The notes under the pieces: model-generated
Database searches by the model: none
The model's input: only the letters and a program-made list of their open reading frames with translations
Told to the model about the DNA's origin: nothing
Translations under genes and position numbers: made by a program
Shown: positions 1-7,555 of the stretch, in pieces
Numbering within the stretch: the stretch's first letter is position 1
Layout of the letters: every line of letters begins with the position of its first letter
DNA from: CAZOHG01 sp964579725
GTDB lineage: Bacteria; Zhuqueibacterota; JdFR-76; BMS3Abin05
Direction of reading: 5' to 3'
NCBI GenBank assembly: GCA_964579725.1
Contig: CAZOHG010000067.1
Location: forward strand, 1 to 17,284
DNA: 17,284 nt

Positions 1-359
1 CCCTTGGGATTGAGCGCCTCAATTTCGATCTCGAGAGACCGTTTAACATCTTCCCGAATGCCCGGAATGCTCAGGCACCCCTCCTCAAAAATTCCGGTTG
101 AATCCGAACGCCACAGGATTTTCGGATTAATAAAAACCGCCGGTTCGTCCGGTTCTCCCTCCACGTCGCTCACGTCCACAACAAAAATACGTTTTGAGAC
201 GCCCACCTGCGGCGCGGCCAGCCCCACGCCGTCGGAGGCGTACATGGTGTCAAAGAGATCCTCAACAAATTGGCGAATCTCGTCGTTTATTTCGTCCACT
301 TCTTCTGCCTGCGCCCGCAAAACAGGGTCGCCGTAGAGATGGATTTTTAAAAGAGACAT
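1..359 (-). CDS. def: Peptide deformylase, C-terminus cut off by window edge
   Basis: Peptide deformylase is the cytoplasmic metalloenzyme that removes the N-formyl group from new proteins. The visible 119 residues start MSLLKIHLYGDPVLRAQAEE, the usual family N-terminus. Motif 1 is GVGLAAPQVG near residues 46-55. Motif 2 is EEGCLSIPG near residues 94-102, whose Cys is a metal ligand. Motif 3 (HExxH), which supplies the two His ligands and the catalytic Glu, would lie beyond base 1 and cannot be checked. The ATG at 357-359 is preceded by a good GGAGG Shine-Dalgarno sequence. The gene lies downstream of enzyme I on the same strand, 157 bp away, and may have its own promoter in that gap. The family call is near certain; completeness is unknown. 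Confidence 0.95.
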   Translation of the reverse strand, partial: MSLLKIHLYGDPVLRAQAEEVDEINDEIRQFVEDLFDTMYASDGVGLAAPQVGVSKRIFVVDVSDVEGEPDEPAVFINPKILWRSDSTGIFEEGCLSIPGIREDVKRSLEIEIEALNPK

Positions 360-437
360 CGAAACCTCCAAAAAACTGTTCTTCGGCACAAAATTAGGGT
401 GAAAAAATCGGGGTCATTTTCCGTTCTTCTTGGCTTA

Positions 438-466
438 AAAATAGCACAACAGAGCCAAATATTCAA
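438..466 (-). promoter_or_regulatory. Candidate sigma70-type promoter for the deformylase gene
   Basis: On the minus strand a -35 box TTGAAT (461-466) and a -10 box TATTTT (438-443) are separated by exactly 17 bp, about 80 bp upstream of the deformylase ATG. Each box matches consensus at four of six positions, so this is a moderate candidate. It would let the deformylase be transcribed independently of enzyme I. No convincing terminator was found between the two genes. Confidence 0.35.
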
Positions 467-516
467 GTTTTTTTACCGGTTAGAAGAGCCTCGTGCGTTG
501 ACCGGTTCCCGCAAAG

Positions 517-2247
517 TCAGGGCGATTGGTTTGCCTGGCGGTTTAAAACGGCCAAAACCTCGTCCACTGTGCCGCATTTCAAAGCCTCTTCGGCAAGTTT
601 CTGGCTTTCCCGAAACGAAATGGTGCGTACCGTTTCCTTGACAAGAGGAATGGCAACGGGATTCATGCTCAAAACCGTAACGCCTAATCCAATGAGCAGA
701 GGAACGTAAAGCACTTCCGAGGCCATTTCACCGCAAACCGAAATTTCTTTTCCGTGGCGCCTGGCCGCCTGAACGGCCATGTGAATCAGGCGTAAAATGG
801 CCGGATTCAGCGGCTGGTACAGCTCGGCTACCGAACCGTTGTTTCGGTCAACAGCCAGGGTGTATTGAATGAGATCATTGGTCCCCACGCTCAAAAACGA
901 GCACTGGGTAATAAAATGGTCCGATAAAAGGGCTGCCGACGGGATTTCCACCATGACCCCCCGTTCCAGATTTCGGTCAATTGCCACCTTTTCTTGAAGC
1001 AATTGGGCGCGCACCTGCGTGTACGCCCGTCCGACGGCCAAAAGTTCCTCCACGGTCGTAACCATCGGGTAAAGAATTTTCACTCTCCCGTGGGCACTGG
1101 CTCGAAAAATGGCGCGCAATTGGGTGGTTAGACTTTCCAAATCGCGGGTGAGGAAGTAGCGAATCGACCGCAAGCCCAACAATGGATTGGCTTCCATTTG
1201 CGATTGTTGCGGGAAAAGCAATTTGTCCGCCCCCACGTCCAGCGTACGGATGGTGACTTCCCGGCCGTCTAAAATTTCCACCACTTCGCGGTAAATTTCG
1301 TACTGTTCTTCCTCGTCCAGGAATTTCCCGGCTTCTAAAAAGGGGTATTCCGTACGAAACAGGCCAACTCCCTCTGCACCGTACCCCACCGCCTCGCGCG
1401 CTTCGTCTTCGGAGCCAATATTGGCCAGAATTTTAATGCGCTGACCGTCCCGCGTGACGGCCGGTTCAAAACGCTTTCTTTGAAGAATCTCCCAATGCTC
1501 GCGCTGTTCGGCCAATTTCATTCGATATTTTTGAACCAGCTCCGGCTGCGGTTCAACAATCACCTTTCCGGCGTCCCCGTCCACCACAAGCGGCGTGCCG
1601 TCCGCGACCGCCTCCAAAATACCCTGTACCTGAACCACGGCCGGAATTTTGTAGGAGCGAGCCAAAATCGCGGCATGACCTGTCAGGCCACCCTTCTCCG
1701 TTACAATAGCCACAAACCGTCTTCGATCCATGTTCATGACCATTTGAACGAACAACTCTCTGGCAATGAGCACGGCGTCTTCGGGGGGCTCCGTCAGGAT
1801 TTTTTTAGACGGCGAAACCAGCCACCGCAAAATCCAGCGCTCAACCGCAAAAATGTCGCTCAACCGCTCCTTTAGGTATTCGTTTTGCGTTGTTTGAATG
1901 GACGAACTGTATTCCAAAACCGCCCGGCGCAAAACCGTCTCCGCATTCCGGCGCTGGAGCCGAATTTGCTCCGGGATTTTCTCCGTAAAAAACACGTCAT
2001 TTATGATTTCCGAGTAGGCTTCGAAAATTTGGCTGGTTACTTTCCCCAGGTCTCGTTCTGCCTGGGACCGGTTCTGCTCGATGTGACGGGCGGTTTCCTT
2101 CAGCGATTGCAAATAGCGGCGTACCTCGGCTTCCACTTGATTGGGGCGCAGTTTTTTCTCCGGGATTTCCCAAAAATCCGACGCCAGCACAAACGCCTTT
2201 CCAATGGCCACGCCCCCCGAAACAGACAAACCCTTCAATATTTGCAT
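517..2247 (-). CDS. ptsI: PTS enzyme I (phosphoenolpyruvate-protein phosphotransferase)
   Basis: Enzyme I transfers phosphate from phosphoenolpyruvate to the His of HPr, the first step of the PTS, in the cytoplasm. The 576-residue product matches the E. coli length (575). The phospho-His lies in GGLTGHAAILAR (His191). The PEP-binding barrel has LFRTE (296-300), Arg334 in TIRTLD, NPLLGLRSIR, GVMVEIPSA (Glu433), the loop SVGTNDLIQYTLAVDRNN and the catalytic Cys505 in VCGEMAS. These sit at almost the same positions as in E. coli, so the enzyme should be active. I chose the ATG at 2245-2247 (MQILKGLSVSGGVAIG) because the family begins there. The frame runs 22 codons further upstream, but that part resembles no enzyme I. 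A GGGAAG sequence lies about 7 bases before the ATG. There is no HPr or EIIA/B/C gene in the window. It could serve sugar uptake or a purely regulatory PTS. Confidence 0.95.
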   Translation of the reverse strand: MQILKGLSVSGGVAIGKAFVLASDFWEIPEKKLRPNQVEAEVRRYLQSLKETARHIEQNRSQAERDLGKVTSQIFEAYSEIINDVFFTEKIPEQIRLQRRNAETVLRRAVLEYSSSIQTTQNEYLKERLSDIFAVERWILRWLVSPSKKILTEPPEDAVLIARELFVQMVMNMDRRRFVAIVTEKGGLTGHAAILARSYKIPAVVQVQGILEAVADGTPLVVDGDAGKVIVEPQPELVQKYRMKLAEQREHWEILQRKRFEPAVTRDGQRIKILANIGSEDEAREAVGYGAEGVGLFRTEYPFLEAGKFLDEEEQYEIYREVVEILDGREVTIRTLDVGADKLLFPQQSQMEANPLLGLRSIRYFLTRDLESLTTQLRAIFRASAHGRVKILYPMVTTVEELLAVGRAYTQVRAQLLQEKVAIDRNLERGVMVEIPSAALLSDHFITQCSFLSVGTNDLIQYTLAVDRNNGSVAELYQPLNPAILRLIHMAVQAARRHGKEISVCGEMASEVLYVPLLIGLGVTVLSMNPVAIPLVKETVRTISFRESQKLAEEALKCGTVDEVLAVLNRQANQSP

Positions 2248-2609
2248 GATTTTCTTCCCGAATTCACTCCACTGGCACCTCTTACGGACGAACCTTTTCC
2301 GGCAGGGTTCCACTTTGGTTCCCGCTGCCGAAACGTACTCAAAAGCCGGGCACCTTTTGGATTTTCCTCACCGACTTTGCCCTCTTTCAACGAGTGTCAA
2401 GCCCATTTACGTAAAAATCGACTTTTCGGCAAAGTAAGGAACTCATTATTTTAGATTAATATAGGAATTTTTTCCTGAAAATCAAAATCGAAAATGAAAG
2501 CTACCTCAATTTTTGCTCCTCTGGCGACTTCCGTCATTTTCAGCTTGACTTTTTTCGTTTTTTTCTGTAAGATGGATTTTGAACGTCCAACCCCAAAGGA
2601 GGCTGCCTC
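2248..2609. other. Divergent intergenic region between enzyme I and GMC oxidoreductase genes
   Basis: This 362-bp stretch holds no convincing gene; the short frames across it lack family features or ribosome binding sites. It contains the strong plus-strand promoter annotated separately. On the minus strand a perfect -35 hexamer TTGACA (2395-2400) points toward enzyme I, but no good -10 box follows at 16-18 bp, so that promoter stays uncertain. If it is used, the enzyme I mRNA would have a leader of roughly 125 bases. A short AT-rich hairpin, AGGAA-TTTT-TTCCT, lies at 2463-2476. Confidence 0.5.
2545..2573 (+). promoter_or_regulatory. Probable promoter of the GMC oxidoreductase gene
   Basis: A -35 box TTGACT (2545-2550; five of six consensus positions) and a -10 box TAAGAT (2568-2573; four of six) are separated by 17 bp of T-rich sequence. 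Transcription would start near 2580 and give a leader of about 30 bases. That leader contains the AAAGGAGG ribosome binding site at 2595-2602, 7 bases before the GTG start. The close packing of promoter, Shine-Dalgarno and start makes this the best promoter candidate in the window. Confidence 0.65.
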
Positions 2610-4184
2610 GTGTACGACTACATTATTGTGGGTTCAGGTTTCGGCGGAAGCGTTTCCGCTCTTCGTCTGGCTGAAAAGGGGTACAAAGTAGCCGTTTTGG
2701 AAAAAGGCAAACGCTGGCGCCCGGAAGATTTTCCCAAAACCAATTGGGTGTTGCACAAATTCTACTGGATGCCCCGTCTGTTCATGTACGGCATTCAATG
2801 CATGACCCTTCTTCGAGATGTCTTCGTACTGCACGGGGCCGGTGTTGGCGGCGGAAGCCTGGTCTACGCCAACACACTCCCTATCCCAAAGGACAAGGTT
2901 TTTGATGACCCCCGGTGGGGAGAAATAACCAAGCAAACGCTCATGCCCTTTTACCGTCTCGCCTACAAAATGTTAGGGGCTGCCCTTCCCCCGGAAGCGG
3001 CCATGAATCCAACAGACTACAAATTGAAAGAAATTGCCGAAGAGAAGGGGATGGGCCATACTTTTGAAAAGCACCCGTTGAGCATTTTTTTCGGTGAACC
3101 GGAGGTAGAAGTGGACGACCCCTATTTTGGCGGGAGGGGCCCGCGGCGGAGCGGGTGCGTTTACTGCGGGGGGTGTATGGTGGGCTGCCGGTACAACGCT
3201 AAAAATACTTTGGACAAAAACTACCTGTACTTGGCCGAGCAACTCGGTGTGGAAATTTTCCCGGAAACCGAAGTGATTGACGTCCTCCCTGAGGCTGAGG
3301 GGTACCGGGTCATTACGCGCCGTCCTACGGGCTGGCTGCGGCATCCCCGCAAGGAATGGCACACAAAAGGGGTAATTTTTTCCGGCGGCGTACTGGGAAC
3401 AGTTCGCCTTCTCTTGAAGCTAAAGGACAAGGGATCGCTGCCCAATCTCTCCGAAAAATTGGGCGATTACGTGCGCACCAATTCTGAGGCTCTGGGCGGT
3501 GCCCTGACACACGATCCGAATTTGGACTGTTCCAAAGGGGTGGCCATTAATTCAGGGGTTGATGTGGACGAAAACACGCACATTGAAGTCGTTCGGTACG
3601 GGGCCGGGCAGGACGCTCAGGGCATTTTAAAAACAGTGCTCACGGAAGGAGGCAAGGGCATTCCTCGACAATTGTGGTGGCTGGGCACAATTTTCCGTCA
3701 CCCCATTCGATTTCTGCGCTCCCTTTTGCCCTTCGGCTTTGCCAAAAAGGCGGCCATTTTGCTCGTCATGCAACCCAATAACAACTACTTGCGCCTTTCG
3801 TACAAACGCCGCTGGATTTTGCTGGGTCGAAAGGGATTTACCACGGAATGGCAAACCGATGCCAAAGTTCCTAAGTACATGCCGGTTGCCAACGACGCCT
3901 TCCGGCGAATGGCTGAGAAAATTCAAGGGGAACCGATGTCCATGCTACCTGAGGTGCTTTTTGGAGTCGCCACGACAGCGCACATTTTGGGAGGCTGTTC
4001 CATGGGAAAAACGCCGCAAGAAGGCGTCATTGATTTTCAAGGGCGCGTCTTTGGCTACGAAAATCTCTACGTCATCGACGGTTCCATGGTCCCAACCAAT
4101 TTGGGTGTTAATCCGAGTCTCACAATTACGGCACTTTCCGAATACATGTTGAGCCAATTTCCGAAAAAGGAGCATGCCGCCTAA
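2610..4184 (+). CDS. GMC-family FAD oxidoreductase, cholesterol-oxidase-like, with ferredoxin-type Cys motif
   Basis: A flavoprotein that oxidises an alcohol; the substrate is unknown. The N-terminal Rossmann fold DYIIVGSGFGG (3-13) ends in LEKGKRW (30-36). HGAGVGGGSLVYANT (75-89) is the second FAD-contact region. The C-terminal substrate domain has HILGGCSMG with the probable catalytic His458, then VIDGSMVPTNLGVNPSLTIT with Asn501, the His/Asn pair of cholesterol oxidase. At 183-193 four cysteines lie in the pattern CxxCxxCxxxC (C183, C186, C189, C193), which could bind an Fe-S cluster. No signal peptide precedes the Rossmann fold, so a cytoplasmic location is expected. The GTG start is fixed by AAAGGAGG 7 bases upstream. 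The length (524) is normal for the cholesterol-oxidase-like branch. It stands alone, divergent from enzyme I and convergent with the LarA-like gene. The family is certain; steroid, sugar or other alcohol substrates all remain possible. Confidence 0.88.
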   Translation: MYDYIIVGSGFGGSVSALRLAEKGYKVAVLEKGKRWRPEDFPKTNWVLHKFYWMPRLFMYGIQCMTLLRDVFVLHGAGVGGGSLVYANTLPIPKDKVFDDPRWGEITKQTLMPFYRLAYKMLGAALPPEAAMNPTDYKLKEIAEEKGMGHTFEKHPLSIFFGEPEVEVDDPYFGGRGPRRSGCVYCGGCMVGCRYNAKNTLDKNYLYLAEQLGVEIFPETEVIDVLPEAEGYRVITRRPTGWLRHPRKEWHTKGVIFSGGVLGTVRLLLKLKDKGSLPNLSEKLGDYVRTNSEALGGALTHDPNLDCSKGVAINSGVDVDENTHIEVVRYGAGQDAQGILKTVLTEGGKGIPRQLWWLGTIFRHPIRFLRSLLPFGFAKKAAILLVMQPNNNYLRLSYKRRWILLGRKGFTTEWQTDAKVPKYMPVANDAFRRMAEKIQGEPMSMLPEVLFGVATTAHILGGCSMGKTPQEGVIDFQGRVFGYENLYVIDGSMVPTNLGVNPSLTITALSEYMLSQFPKKEHAA

Positions 4185-4277
4185 TTGCTTTTCTTTTGAG
4201 ATTGGAGGGTCTGTCCCAAAAGGATTTTCCCCGACTGTTTTCCGTAAGAAGTTCTTTTTAATAGAAAGGAAAGCCGG

Positions 4278-5597
4278 CTATTCCCCCACGATAGGATAGG
4301 TAGCCCCGCCTTCTAAAAAGACGGCCACTTGTGCTTTCGAGCCCAATTTTTTCCGCGCCCGTGCAATGACGGCCTGAGGCGTGGGAAATTGTTCAAAAAA
4401 GCCTAACCTTTTGACTTCTTCCCGTGAAAGCGTCGGCACATAAAAATAAAGCTCATTCTGCCGAATCAGTTGCATGGAGTAATAGGTGAGGAATTTTTCC
4501 TCCACATTTTGCCCCTTTCGTACTTTCTCCAAAAATCCCAATACCCGCGAAGGGCCAAGTGTGCGCAAAATTCGTTTTACCAGCCAGAGGGGGGTGGATT
4601 TTTCCGGCAGGGGGATGTCATCCAGGCCACGCTCCGCGCGCAAAAAAGCCATGACGACGCCGCCCGGCTTAACGGCTGGGAGTGCATTCCCCACGGCTTT
4701 CATACTTTGCTTAAAATTGATTTCCATTGGGTAGGAATTTGTAAGAATTCCATCTACCTGACGCTCAAGAGCCAAGCCGGAAATCTCATTGTTAAATCGA
4801 ACGGCTTTCCGGTGACAGGCAATGGGGTCACCCGCAAATGCCCTGAGAATCTTTTTCTCGTGATTCAAGACAACATTCAGACAAAAAATCGGGGCGTCAA
4901 TCATTTTCCCGACTTCTTCTAAATCGAGGCGAAAATCGTTTTCCTCCGGTGGCAACCCAACCCGGTTAAATTTGTACGGCGGTTCGGCAATAATCGCGTG
5001 GTGAATGCCAATCGTCTCGGCGGAAGCCAGTCCGGGCAAAATGTTTTTCAAGCCCCCGCCAAAACCGGCCCACAAATGGGGCTCCACCATGCCAATCGTC
5101 ACAATAAAATCGGCTTCTTTTACATGCCGATTCAGGTAAATCGGTGTTCCCCTAACGGTTGTTCCGAAATAGTCATTTTGCGCTTGACTAAAAGCGTCAT
5201 GATTTTCCCACGGAATGCGCTCCAAATTGTGACGCCCTACTTTTTCTAACATTTCCGCTTCGGTCATTGACGTGTGAATACCCAAACCCGGTAAAAGGAG
5301 ACCCTGTTTGAGAACCGCTCCTGCCGCCTCAAGCTCATCCAACACCAATTTTAGGAAGAAAGACGCGGGGGTTGGCCGTGTGTTGTCGTCCACAACCACA
5401 AGCACTTTTTTGCCGGCAAGATTTTGCGCCGAAATGGGCTGAGAAGCAATGGGGTGGCGAAGGGCTTTTTCCACTTCGTTCACTGGGTCTGGCGGTACGG
5501 AGGGCATGCCCCCTGTTCTTTCGGGGAAAATTACCGACCAGGAATCGGGAAGAGTTACGTCCAATTGTTCAGTCCCCCAGGGCAACGAAATTTTCAT
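4278..5597 (-). CDS. larA: LarA-superfamily nickel-pincer 2-hydroxyacid racemase/epimerase
   Basis: LarA enzymes use a nickel-pincer nucleotide to racemise lactate, or in other subgroups to epimerise other 2-hydroxyacids. In this 439-residue protein the key positions line up with Lactobacillus plantarum LarA as I recall it: DDNTRPTP (Arg74), GIHTSMTE (His108), VEPHLWAGFGGGLKNILPG with His174 and the cofactor-anchoring Lys184, and the nickel ligand His200 in GIHHA. The Lys184-His200 spacing of 16 is kept. The later catalytic segment is YPMEINFKQSMK (289-300), with Gln297 and Lys300 retained but a Lys where LarA has the active-site Tyr294. This suggests a substrate other than lactate. The ATG has AAGGAG upstream. 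The gene is 26 bp downstream of the alpha/beta hydrolase and probably cotranscribed. The cofactor genes larB, larC and larE are not in the window. The superfamily is certain; the lactate racemase label is not. Confidence 0.85.
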   Translation of the reverse strand: MKISLPWGTEQLDVTLPDSWSVIFPERTGGMPSVPPDPVNEVEKALRHPIASQPISAQNLAGKKVLVVVDDNTRPTPASFFLKLVLDELEAAGAVLKQGLLLPGLGIHTSMTEAEMLEKVGRHNLERIPWENHDAFSQAQNDYFGTTVRGTPIYLNRHVKEADFIVTIGMVEPHLWAGFGGGLKNILPGLASAETIGIHHAIIAEPPYKFNRVGLPPEENDFRLDLEEVGKMIDAPIFCLNVVLNHEKKILRAFAGDPIACHRKAVRFNNEISGLALERQVDGILTNSYPMEINFKQSMKAVGNALPAVKPGGVVMAFLRAERGLDDIPLPEKSTPLWLVKRILRTLGPSRVLGFLEKVRKGQNVEEKFLTYYSMQLIRQNELYFYVPTLSREEVKRLGFFEQFPTPQAVIARARKKLGSKAQVAVFLEGGATYPIVGE

Positions 5598-5623
5598 CGG
5601 GCAATCTCCTTTTCTTGAACAGG

Positions 5624-6394
5624 CTAATTTTCAAAAATAAACCGGTGCACTGCCTGTACAAACGCGTCAAAGGCCTCGACGTGCAGCCAATGGCCAGCAT
5701 TGGGAATCGTTTTGAGCGACATTTTCGGAAAACGCTGCCGAATTTCTGGCACATCTTCGTCCCGAATGTAGGGCGATTTTTCTCCGCGAATAAAAAGGAC
5801 GGGCCCCTCAAACCGTGCGTCATCGGGCAAGGCAATCAGAATATTCTGGGAAACGGCTCGAAGCGTTTGCAGAGGGATTCGCCAAAAAAAGCGGCCGTCG
5901 CGCTTCCGAGCAAGGTTTTTAAGCAAAAGTTGACGAACAGCCAAATCGGAGATTTTCTGGGCAAGAAGGGCATCCGCCTCTCGACGGGTCGCCTGTTTTT
6001 CCACCGGCAATTGACGCAGGACATCCAAAATTTCGGCGGGATTTTCACTGTAGCGCTTCACGCCCATATCGGCAACGATCAATTTCCAAATGCGTTCCGG
6101 GTGAGAAGTGGCGGCAAACATGGCGGTTTTTCCGCCCATGGAATGGCCGAGCAGAACTACGGATTTCAATCCAACATCATCCAAAAATTCAATGAGATCC
6201 GCCACCATGTCTGGGTACGTGAAATGGGCACTGTGCGGAGAACGACCGTGATTGCGCTGGTCGAGGGTGTACACCGTGCAATCGAATGAAAGGGCTTTGG
6301 CCACGCCGTGCCAATTGTCCGACGACCCCAAGAAACCGTGGAGAATGACTACGGCGGGGCCTGTTTCCCCGTATTTCCGGTACTGTAATTTCAT
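5624..6394 (-). CDS. Alpha/beta hydrolase, YbfF/ABHD11-like esterase
   Basis: A 256-residue single-domain alpha/beta hydrolase, probably a cytoplasmic acyl esterase or thioesterase. The oxyanion-hole motif HGFLGSSDNW is at 19-28. YTLDQRNHGRSPHS (42-55) is the signature loop of the YbfF/ABHD11 branch. The nucleophile elbow GHSMGGK places Ser85. The likely acid is Asp109 in VADMGVKRY, as in YbfF where the Asp follows strand 6. His235 lies in NAGHWLHVE. The frame extends upstream to a TTG at 6436, but that 14-residue extension matches nothing in the family. I chose the ATG at 6392-6394, although no Shine-Dalgarno precedes it: a promoter -10 box lies only 7 bases upstream, which suggests leaderless translation. 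It heads a likely two-gene operon with the LarA-like gene. The natural substrate is not known. Confidence 0.85.
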   Translation of the reverse strand: MKLQYRKYGETGPAVVILHGFLGSSDNWHGVAKALSFDCTVYTLDQRNHGRSPHSAHFTYPDMVADLIEFLDDVGLKSVVLLGHSMGGKTAMFAATSHPERIWKLIVADMGVKRYSENPAEILDVLRQLPVEKQATRREADALLAQKISDLAVRQLLLKNLARKRDGRFFWRIPLQTLRAVSQNILIALPDDARFEGPVLFIRGEKSPYIRDEDVPEIRQRFPKMSLKTIPNAGHWLHVEAFDAFVQAVHRFIFEN

Positions 6395-6401
6395 TTTTCT
6401 A

Positions 6402-6430
6402 AGTCTAAAGAAAATAAGTGAAAAAATCAA
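6402..6430 (-). promoter_or_regulatory. Candidate promoter giving a leaderless mRNA
   Basis: On the minus strand TTGATT (6425-6430) and TAGACT (6402-6407) are separated by 17 bp. Each matches the sigma70 consensus at four of six positions. The -10 box ends 7 bases before the ATG of the alpha/beta hydrolase, so transcription would begin at or within a base or two of the start codon. The lack of a Shine-Dalgarno in front of this ATG fits that reading. Confidence 0.45.
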
Positions 6431-6574
6431 GCACAATTTGGGAAAACAACTTGTCTTTTGCCGCTAAAATTCTTACTTTTTAATAAAGTGCCAAATGGGG
6501 GACTGAGTAAAGGAACGAACGATTCGTTCACACCACAAGCGACCATTTTCATCTGAAATTGCAAGGACATTCCA

Positions 6575-7555
6575 ATGAATCGAGTGAGCTGGCTTTTGGG
6601 TGCCATCATTTTTGTTCGCTTTCTTTTCCCGGCTTCGGGCTTTTCCCAAACCACATTGGCCCAACAAATGGGGTACCCCGCAGATGCCCGACTTCTTATC
6701 GTCAATGCCGATGATTTTGGCATGTGCCACACGGAAAACATGGCTACAATCGATGCCCTTGAAAAAGGCATTGTCACCTCAACTACAATCATGGTGCCCT
6801 GCCCCTGGTTTCCAGAAGCGGCACATTATTGCCAGACCCACCCGGGTGTAGATGCCGGCGTACATCTTACGTTGACGTCCGAATGGGAATTTTACCGGTG
6901 GCCGGGCGTGTCTGGAAAATCCCTTATTCCTTCTTTGTTAGACCCCCAGGGATTTTTTTGGCACAGCACACTTCAGGTTGAACAACACGACAAATTACAA
7001 GAGATAGTTCGAGAAACGCGAGCACAGATTGAGCGTGCTCTTGCCTTTGGGGTCGATGTCACCCACATTGATTCCCACATGGGTGCACACTACGGGCTGG
7101 AGGCCGGCCGAATAGACATTCTGAAGGCCACCATGAAACTCGCTCGAGAATTCGGATTGCCTTTCCGCTTGCCCATGCATTCGCCCGAATTGGACAAAGC
7201 ACCGAAAAAATTAAAGGCCTATCGCGCCCTTGTTCAACATTACCGAGATCAGGGGTTCGCTATTTTGGATTATCTGGACACCGGCTCCTACAACGTTCCC
7301 GTAACCAAACGATTTGCTTACTACAAAAACGCCATTCGCAATCTGAAACCCGGCGTGACGGAAATTATTATTCACTGCGGTGCTCCCACCAAAGAAATGA
7401 AGGCCATTACCACCTCTTGGGACAGACGAACAGAAGACGCGCGCATTTTTACCGACCCCCGGATGCTTAAATTCATTGAAGCGCACAACGTAAAGCTAAT
7501 TGGCTGGCGTGCATTGCGCGACTGGCAGCGAAAACAAATGGGCTGGCACAAGTAA
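6575..7555 (+). CDS. Secreted ChbG/HpnK (YdjC)-family carbohydrate deacetylase
   Basis: ChbG/HpnK-family enzymes are metal-dependent deacetylases acting on N-acetylated sugars such as chitooligosaccharides or hopanoid-linked GlcNAc. After a hydrophobic signal peptide (about residues 1-24, MNRVSWLLGAIIFVRFLFPA then SGFSQ), the catalytic domain opens with LLIVNADDFGMCHTEN (Asp46/Asp47). It continues with the metal His97 in GVHLTLT and HIDSHMGAHY (His164, His168). A later conserved IIIHCGAP follows. All metal ligands expected for the family are present, so activity is plausible. The length (326) is typical once the signal is removed. The ATG has a modest AAGGA upstream. Export distinguishes it from cytoplasmic ChbG and suggests a periplasmic or extracellular substrate. 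It is divergent from the alpha/beta hydrolase and convergent with the symporter gene. The exact substrate is not predictable; proteins annotated this way often act on unknown glycans. Confidence 0.85.
   Translation: MNRVSWLLGAIIFVRFLFPASGFSQTTLAQQMGYPADARLLIVNADDFGMCHTENMATIDALEKGIVTSTTIMVPCPWFPEAAHYCQTHPGVDAGVHLTLTSEWEFYRWPGVSGKSLIPSLLDPQGFFWHSTLQVEQHDKLQEIVRETRAQIERALAFGVDVTHIDSHMGAHYGLEAGRIDILKATMKLAREFGLPFRLPMHSPELDKAPKKLKAYRALVQHYRDQGFAILDYLDTGSYNVPVTKRFAYYKNAIRNLKPGVTEIIIHCGAPTKEMKAITTSWDRRTEDARIFTDPRMLKFIEAHNVKLIGWRALRDWQRKQMGWHK

Noticed and set aside
475..507. Two ACCGGTT copies downstream of enzyme I as a terminator hairpin
   Set aside because: ACCGGT is self-complementary, so two copies could pair, but the minus strand has an A-run rather than a T-run after the stem, so it does not fit an intrinsic terminator.
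1656..1691. Enzyme I active site reads TGH instead of TSH
   Set aside because: The position between Thr and the phospho-His is variable in the family signature, and all other catalytic residues are intact, so this is not evidence of altered function.
2494..2691. 65-codon plus-strand frame overlapping the GMC promoter and start
   Set aside because: It overlaps the strong promoter and runs out of frame into the GMC gene, with no features of its own.
4185..4277. Search for a terminator between the convergent GMC and LarA-like genes
   Set aside because: Only very short stems (3-5 bp) next to T-rich stretches were seen; none is good enough to annotate.
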